Positions 59,953-64,000 of a stretch of DNA of 64,000 nt are shown in pieces (positions within the stretch are counted from its first letter, which is position 1; the number at the start of each line of letters is the position of its first letter). This DNA is from Streptomyces sp. V3I8 (GTDB lineage Bacteria > Actinomycetota > Actinomycetes > Streptomycetales > Streptomycetaceae): assembly GCF_030817535.1 (NCBI RefSeq), contig NZ_JAUSZL010000002.1:1612001-1676000 (forward strand). The letters run 5' to 3'. Both the position numbers and the translations under genes were made by a program. The notes beneath the pieces were generated by a model. That model was not told the origin of the DNA and did no database searches. It saw nothing but the letters and a program-made list of their open reading frames with translations.

Positions 59953-60990
59953 CTACTTGAAGCCGGTGGGCAGGTACGTCTTGACGTTCTCCTTGTCCAC
60001 GACCGCCGAGTAGAGCGTCAGCGACGAGGGGATCTCGAACTCCGCGAGGCCGCCGACCCCCTTGCCCTGACCGAGCGCGCGGGCGAGGTCGATCGCGGAG
60101 GCGGCCATGGTGGGCGGGTAGAGGACGGTGGCCTTGAGGACGCTGTTGCCCGCCTCGATGGCCTGCATGGCGGACAGCGCGCCCGCCCCGCCGACCATCA
60201 GGAAGTCGTCCCGTCCGGCCTGCTCGATGGCGCGCAGGGCGCCGACCCCCTGGTCGTCGTCGTGGTTCCACAGCGCGTCGAACTTCGACTGGGCCTGCAG
60301 CAGCTGGGACATCTTGGCCTGTCCCGACTCGACGGTGAAGTCGGCGGCCTGGCGGGCCACCTTCTTGATGTTCGGGTAGTTCTTGAGCGCCGCGTCGAAG
60401 CCGGCCGTGCGCTGCTTGGTGAGTTCCAGGTTGTCGAGTCCGGCCAGTTCGATGACCTTGGCGTTCTTCTTGTCCTTGAGCTGCTCGCCGATGTAGTGCC
60501 CGGCGTTGAGACCCATGCCGAAGTTGTCGCCGCCGATCCAGCAGCGGTACGCCTGCGGGGAGTTGAAGACGCGGTCGAGGTTGACCACCGGGATGCCGGC
60601 CCGCATGGCCTTGAGGCCGACCTGGGTGAGGGCCTTGCCGTCGGCCGGCAGGATCACCAGGACGTCGACCTTCTTGTTGATCAGCGTCTCTATCTGGCCG
60701 ATCTGGGCCGCGGTGTCGTTGGAGCCCTCGGTGATCTCCAGCGTCACGTCCTCGTACTTCTTGGCGCGGTTCTTCGCGTTGTCGTTGATCGCGTTGAGCC
60801 AGCCGTGGTCGGCCTGCGGGCCGGCGAAGCCGATGGTGACCTGCTTGCCCTTCTTGTCGTCGGCGGCGGGCTGGTCGTTGGAGGCCGGCTCGTCGTCGGA
60901 CTCGTTGCTGGTGCAACCGGTGAGCAGGACGCCGGCCGAGACGGCGGCGGTGCCGAAGAGCAGTCCTCTGCGGCTCGTGAGCTCTGGCAT
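59953..60990 (-). CDS. Sugar ABC transporter substrate-binding lipoprotein
   Basis: This 345-residue periplasmic-binding-protein-1-type lipoprotein has a signal and lipobox (LLFGTAAVSAGVLLTGC). The RbsB-like fold shows VTIGFAGPQADHGWLNAIND, NKKVDVLVILPADGKAL, GIPVVNLDRVFNSP, IGGDNFGMGLNAGHYIGEQL, LAGLDNLELTKQRTAGFDAAL, DALWNHDDDQGVGALRAI. The ATG at 60990 follows AAAGGGA by nine bases; the TTG at 61011 is the alternative. It is the binding component for the permease and ATPase encoded upstream. The 87-bp gap before it contains a short G/C hairpin that may raise its message level. Confidence 0.92.
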   Translation of the reverse strand: MPELTSRRGLLFGTAAVSAGVLLTGCTSNESDDEPASNDQPAADDKKGKQVTIGFAGPQADHGWLNAINDNAKNRAKKYEDVTLEITEGSNDTAAQIGQIETLINKKVDVLVILPADGKALTQVGLKAMRAGIPVVNLDRVFNSPQAYRCWIGGDNFGMGLNAGHYIGEQLKDKKNAKVIELAGLDNLELTKQRTAGFDAALKNYPNIKKVARQAADFTVESGQAKMSQLLQAQSKFDALWNHDDDQGVGALRAIEQAGRDDFLMVGGAGALSAMQAIEAGNSVLKATVLYPPTMAASAIDLARALGQGKGVGGLAEFEIPSSLTLYSAVVDKENVKTYLPTGFK

Positions 60991-61077
60991 GTGGGTGGTC
61001 CCTTTCCTCAAGGCGTGTCCCCCGGGTCGTGCGGGGGGTACTGCTTCGCGTACTGCGCGGGTCCTGCGCGTGCGGCT

Positions 61078-62097
61078 CTACGTGGTGTTCGCGGTGCGGC
61101 GCTGGACGAGCACCGCGGCGACGATGATCGCGCCCTTGGCGATCTGCTGGACGTCGCTCTGCAGGTTGTTCAGGGCGAAGATGTTCGTGATCGTGGTGAA
61201 GATCAGGACCCCGAGCACCGAACCGGTGATGGTGCCGCGCCCGCCGGTGAGCAGGGTGCCGCCGATGATCGCGGCGGCGATGGCGTCGAGTTCGTACAGG
61301 TTGCCGTTGGTGTTCTGGCCCGAGCCGGACAGGATGATCAGCATGAAGGCCGCGATGCCGCAGCACAGTCCGGAGAGCAGGTAGAGGTAGAGGCGCTGGC
61401 GGCGTACGTCGATGCCGGCGAGCCGGGTCGCCTCCGCGTTGCCGCCGACGGCCACCGTGCGCCGGCCGAAGGTGGTGCGGTTCAGCACGAGCCAGCCGAT
61501 GATCGTCACGACCGCGAACATCAGGACCAGCGGCGGGACACCGAGGATGTAGGAGTCCCGCTCGCCGAGGTCGAGGATGCCGTCGATGGTGACGACCTGG
61601 GTGTTGCCGTCGGTGATCTGCAGGGCGAGGCCGCGGGCCGAGGCGAGCATGGCGAGGGTCGCGATGAACGGCACCATGGCGCCGTAGGCGATCAGCAGCC
61701 CGTTCACCAGGCCGCAGCCGACGCCGACGAGCACCGCGGTGAACAGGACACCCACGAAGCCGTACTCCTGGGTGGCGACGGTGGTCGCCCACACGGAGGC
61801 GAGCGCCACGATCGCGCCGACGGACAGGTCGATGCCGCCGGAGGTGATGACGAAGGTCATCCCGACGGTGACGACGCCGATCACCGAGGCCTGGGTGAGG
61901 ACGAGTTGGAGGTTGCGGGTGTCGAGGAACTCGTCGGGCCTGGTGATGCCTCCGATGAGGATCAGGGCGGCGAGCACCCCGAGCAGTGACAGGGTGCGGA
62001 CGTCGGCGCGGGCCACGACCACCTGCCACGGACTGGGTTCCACCTGCGGTGACAGCTTCGGGGTGTCGTCCCTGGGCGGGGACACGGGCTGCGTCAT
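61078..62097 (-). CDS. Sugar ABC transporter permease (RbsC-like)
   Basis: This 339-residue permease of the carbohydrate-uptake type 2 family has about nine helices. GMTFVITSGGIDLSVGAIVALASV carries the characteristic EAA-like loop region, followed by VPFIATLAMLASARGLALQIT and NRTTFGRRTVAVGGNAEATRLAGIDV. The start at 62097 overlaps the ATPase stop by ATGA, so both are co-translated. It should form the homodimeric membrane pore for the binding protein encoded next. Confidence 0.92.
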   Translation of the reverse strand: MTQPVSPPRDDTPKLSPQVEPSPWQVVVARADVRTLSLLGVLAALILIGGITRPDEFLDTRNLQLVLTQASVIGVVTVGMTFVITSGGIDLSVGAIVALASVWATTVATQEYGFVGVLFTAVLVGVGCGLVNGLLIAYGAMVPFIATLAMLASARGLALQITDGNTQVVTIDGILDLGERDSYILGVPPLVLMFAVVTIIGWLVLNRTTFGRRTVAVGGNAEATRLAGIDVRRQRLYLYLLSGLCCGIAAFMLIILSGSGQNTNGNLYELDAIAAAIIGGTLLTGGRGTITGSVLGVLIFTTITNIFALNNLQSDVQQIAKGAIIVAAVLVQRRTANTT

Positions 62098-63611
62098 GAC
62101 GCCGGGCTTCCTTCCATGACGAGGTCGAGTACGCGGTGTTCGTCGAGCTCCTGGGCGGGCGCCGTGTGGACGACCCGGCCTTCCCGGAGCACCAGGACGC
62201 GGTCGGCGAGGCCGAGGACCTCGGGTACTTCGCTGGAGACCATGAGCACGGCCAGGCCGTCGTCGGCGAGGCGGCGGATGACGGCGTACAGCTCGGCGCG
62301 GGCGCCGACGTCGACGCCGCGGGTCGGTTCGTCGAGCAGCAGCACCCGGCAGCCGCGCAGCAGCCAGCGGGCCAGGACCGCCTTCTGCTGGTTGCCGCCG
62401 GAGAGCGTGCGGATGAGGGCGGACGGGTTGTCGGGGCGCAGCGACAGCTCGCGGGTCGCCTTGCGCGCCGCGTCCCGTTCGGCGTTCCGGTCCAGCCAAC
62501 CGCCGTAACTGAAGCGGGACATGGAGGACACGGAGACGTTGCGGGTGACGGACTCCAGCATCAGCAGGGCCTGTGCCTTGCGCTCCTCGGGGGCGAGCCC
62601 GAGGCCGGCGGCGACGGCGGCCCGGACGCTGCCCGGCTTCAGCTGCCTGCCGTCGACGCGGACCTGTCCGGCAGTCGGTCTGCGGGCGCCGTAGATGGTC
62701 TCCAGGATCTCGGAGCGGCCGGAGCCGACGAGTCCCGCGAGGCCGACGATCTCGCCGGGGCGCAGGGTGAGGTCGAGTGCCTCGAACTCGCCGTGCCGCG
62801 ACAGGCCTTGGACCTCCAGCACCGGCTCGGGCAGGTCCTGGTGCCCCGGTCGCGGCGGGAAGACGTACTCGACGTTGCGGCCCGTCATCAGCGCGACGAC
62901 CTCACGGGTGGGCGTCGACTTCGCCGGCAGGCCGTTCGCCACCGCGCGGCCGTCCTTCAGCACCGTGACCCGGTCGCCGATGCGGCGGATCTCCTCCAGG
63001 CGGTGCGAGATGTAGACGACGGCGACGCCCTCGGCGGTGAGGTCCCCGACGATGCGGAAGAGGTTGTCGACCTCGTCCGGGTCGAGGGCCGCGGACGGTT
63101 CGTCCATCACGATGAGGCGGACGTCGTGGGAGAGCGCCCGGGCCATGGAGACGATCTGCTGGTGGGCGGCGGACAGTTCGCCGACCAGCCGGGCGGGATC
63201 GATCTCGGGGTGGCCGAGTCGCTTGAGGAGCGCGGTGGTCGAGGCGCGTGCTTCCTTCCCGCGTACGACGAATCCGGCGGACGTCGGTTCATGGCCGAGG
63301 TAGACGTTCTCGGCCACCGACAGGCCTTCCACCAGGTCGAGTTCCTGGTAGATGGTGGCGATGCCCAGGCGCATGGCGGCGATCGGCGAGCGGAGCGTGA
63401 CCCGCTCGCCGCGCCAGCCGATGCTGCCGTCGTCCGGCTGGTGGGCGCCGGCCAGGACCTTGATGAGCGTGGACTTTCCGGCGCCGTTCTGGCCGAGGAG
63501 GCAGTGCACCTCACCGGGCAGGACGTCGAGGTCGACGCCGTCGAGGGCCCGGACACCGGGGAACGACTTGGTGATGCCGGACATCGTGAGAAGGGGTGGT
63601 TCTGGTGCCAT
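62094..63611 (-). CDS. Sugar ABC transporter ATP-binding protein (RbsA-like, two ABC domains)
   Basis: This 505-residue double ATPase has the first Walker A GQNGAGKSTLIKVLAG, signature ELSAAHQQIVSMARAL and Walker B RLIVMDEPSAALDPDE. The second domain has a degenerate Walker A (GLVGSGRSEILETI), signature TLSGGNQQKAVLARWLL and RVLLLDEPTRGVDVGAR. That asymmetry is normal for RbsA/MglA-type ATPases. It is the first gene of the transporter unit. The start at 63611 leaves 201 bp upstream to the ROK gene stop with no visible operator. Confidence 0.93.
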   Translation of the reverse strand: MAPEPPLLTMSGITKSFPGVRALDGVDLDVLPGEVHCLLGQNGAGKSTLIKVLAGAHQPDDGSIGWRGERVTLRSPIAAMRLGIATIYQELDLVEGLSVAENVYLGHEPTSAGFVVRGKEARASTTALLKRLGHPEIDPARLVGELSAAHQQIVSMARALSHDVRLIVMDEPSAALDPDEVDNLFRIVGDLTAEGVAVVYISHRLEEIRRIGDRVTVLKDGRAVANGLPAKSTPTREVVALMTGRNVEYVFPPRPGHQDLPEPVLEVQGLSRHGEFEALDLTLRPGEIVGLAGLVGSGRSEILETIYGARRPTAGQVRVDGRQLKPGSVRAAVAAGLGLAPEERKAQALLMLESVTRNVSVSSMSRFSYGGWLDRNAERDAARKATRELSLRPDNPSALIRTLSGGNQQKAVLARWLLRGCRVLLLDEPTRGVDVGARAELYAVIRRLADDGLAVLMVSSEVPEVLGLADRVLVLREGRVVHTAPAQELDEHRVLDLVMEGSPAS

Positions 63612-63812
63612 GACGGTTCCCCTCGGCGTGTGGCCGGTCGGCGTGCGGGCCGGTTTCAGGGCAGGGCGGAGTAGAGGCGGGGGCGGAAGCCCGGTGTGCG
63701 GGTGTGAGGTGCCGCAGCGGCCGTGCGGGCAGGTGCGGTGGGGCGGCTCAGGACGGGGTGCTTGCCGGGGCGGGTCGGAGGAGTGGCGTGGGTGCGGCTG
63801 CGGAGGCGGGCG

Positions 63813-64000
63813 TCACGCGGGTGAGAACAGGTGGTCGCTGATGAGCCGGGCCGCGCCGATGACTCCGGCGGTGGGACCCAACTCCCCCAGCACGATGGGG
63901 AGGTTGCCGGTCGCGAGGGGCAGCGACTGGCGGTAGACCTGGGTGCGGATCGCGGCGAGCAGGGTGTGGCCGAGGCCGGTCACCCCGCCGCCGATCACCA
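63813..64000 (-). CDS. ROK-family protein C-terminus (partial)
   Basis: The C-terminal 61 residues are visible: VIGGGVTGLGHTLLAAIRTQV, then LPIVLGELGPTAGVIGAARLI and a stop at 63813. This is typical of ROK proteins (sugar kinases or sugar-responsive NagC/XylR-type repressors), whose end carries G-x-GPTAG-x2-GAA. The N-terminus lies outside the window, so a DNA-binding domain cannot be checked. Position upstream of a sugar ABC transporter makes either role plausible. Confidence 0.8.
   Translation of the reverse strand, partial: VIGGGVTGLGHTLLAAIRTQVYRQSLPLATGNLPIVLGELGPTAGVIGAARLISDHLFSPA

Noticed and set aside
57156..61989. Two very long overlapping plus-strand frames across the oxidoreductase, binding protein and permease
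   Set aside because: They run antisense through several well-supported genes and show no motif of their own.

Overview
The window is a very GC-rich actinobacterial chromosome segment and almost certainly comes from a Streptomyces. The evidence is strong third-position GC, frequent GTG/TTG starts, a WhiJ-type ATPase/XRE/DUF397 trio, DUF5954, an LCP protein and an EF-G paralogue. I recognise about 51 genes, one tRNA and several gene relics. There are no rRNA genes, no CRISPR array and no intact insertion sequence.

Left part (1-25.7 kb). Bases 1-5.0 kb hold a conserved-looking but unassigned biosynthetic block: a membrane protein, a methyltransferase, a GT4 glycosyltransferase, an atypical 6-pyruvoyl-tetrahydropterin-synthase-like protein, a zinc-less-looking alcohol dehydrogenase homologue and a divergent CDP-alcohol phosphatidyltransferase. 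A relic of a divergent aldo/keto-reductase and MmyB-regulator pair and a 22-copy hexamer repeat follow. Next come a drug exporter with its TetR repressor and operators, a NarL-type two-component pair, an N5-(carboxyethyl)ornithine-synthase-like enzyme, an LCP protein, a polysaccharide synthase whose NodB domain has lost its catalytic residues, and an EF-G paralogue. DUF429, N-formylglutamate amidohydrolase and a Ser/Thr kinase with a lectin-like ectodomain complete the series. At 23.2-25.0 kb lies a candidate two-gene RiPP cassette: a 44-residue precursor-like peptide followed by an HExxH-type peptide hydroxylase with a PqqD-like C-terminus.

Middle (25.9-33.3 kb). An EVE-domain protein and a degenerate tyrosine-recombinase-like gene precede a putative 5.7-kb island. 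The island lies between a tRNA-Leu(GAG) and a 12-bp copy of its 3' end. It contains a conserved unknown gene, DUF5954, a coding fragment and the WhiJ-like trio.

Right part (33.5-64 kb). A probable oxalate or acyl-CoA catabolic regulon contains an aldehyde dehydrogenase and sucCD paralogues on one strand. On the other are a TPP-dependent decarboxylase, a CaiB/BaiF CoA-transferase, an ADP-forming acyl-CoA synthetase and an OFA-family antiporter. A perfect inverted repeat lies in the shared promoter. A seven-gene ebo-type operon (53.4 to 45.6 kb, minus strand) then encodes a sugar-phosphate cyclase, EboC, a TIM-barrel protein, EboA, EboB, EboE and an EboF-like phosphodiesterase. This system is widespread and its product is unknown. 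The last 10 kb is a sugar-uptake and sugar-oxidation locus: an RbsABC-type transporter, a Gfo/Idh/MocA oxidoreductase, a TIM-barrel isomerase, a secreted PQQ-type sugar dehydrogenase, a ThuA-DUF1080 lipoprotein and a ROK protein. It is consistent with 3-keto-glycoside metabolism.

The most promising undescribed systems are the RiPP cassette, the ebo operon with an inositol-phosphate-synthase-type cyclase, and the pterin-linked glycolipid-like cluster at the left edge. All functional statements come from reading motifs and context; no database search was run.
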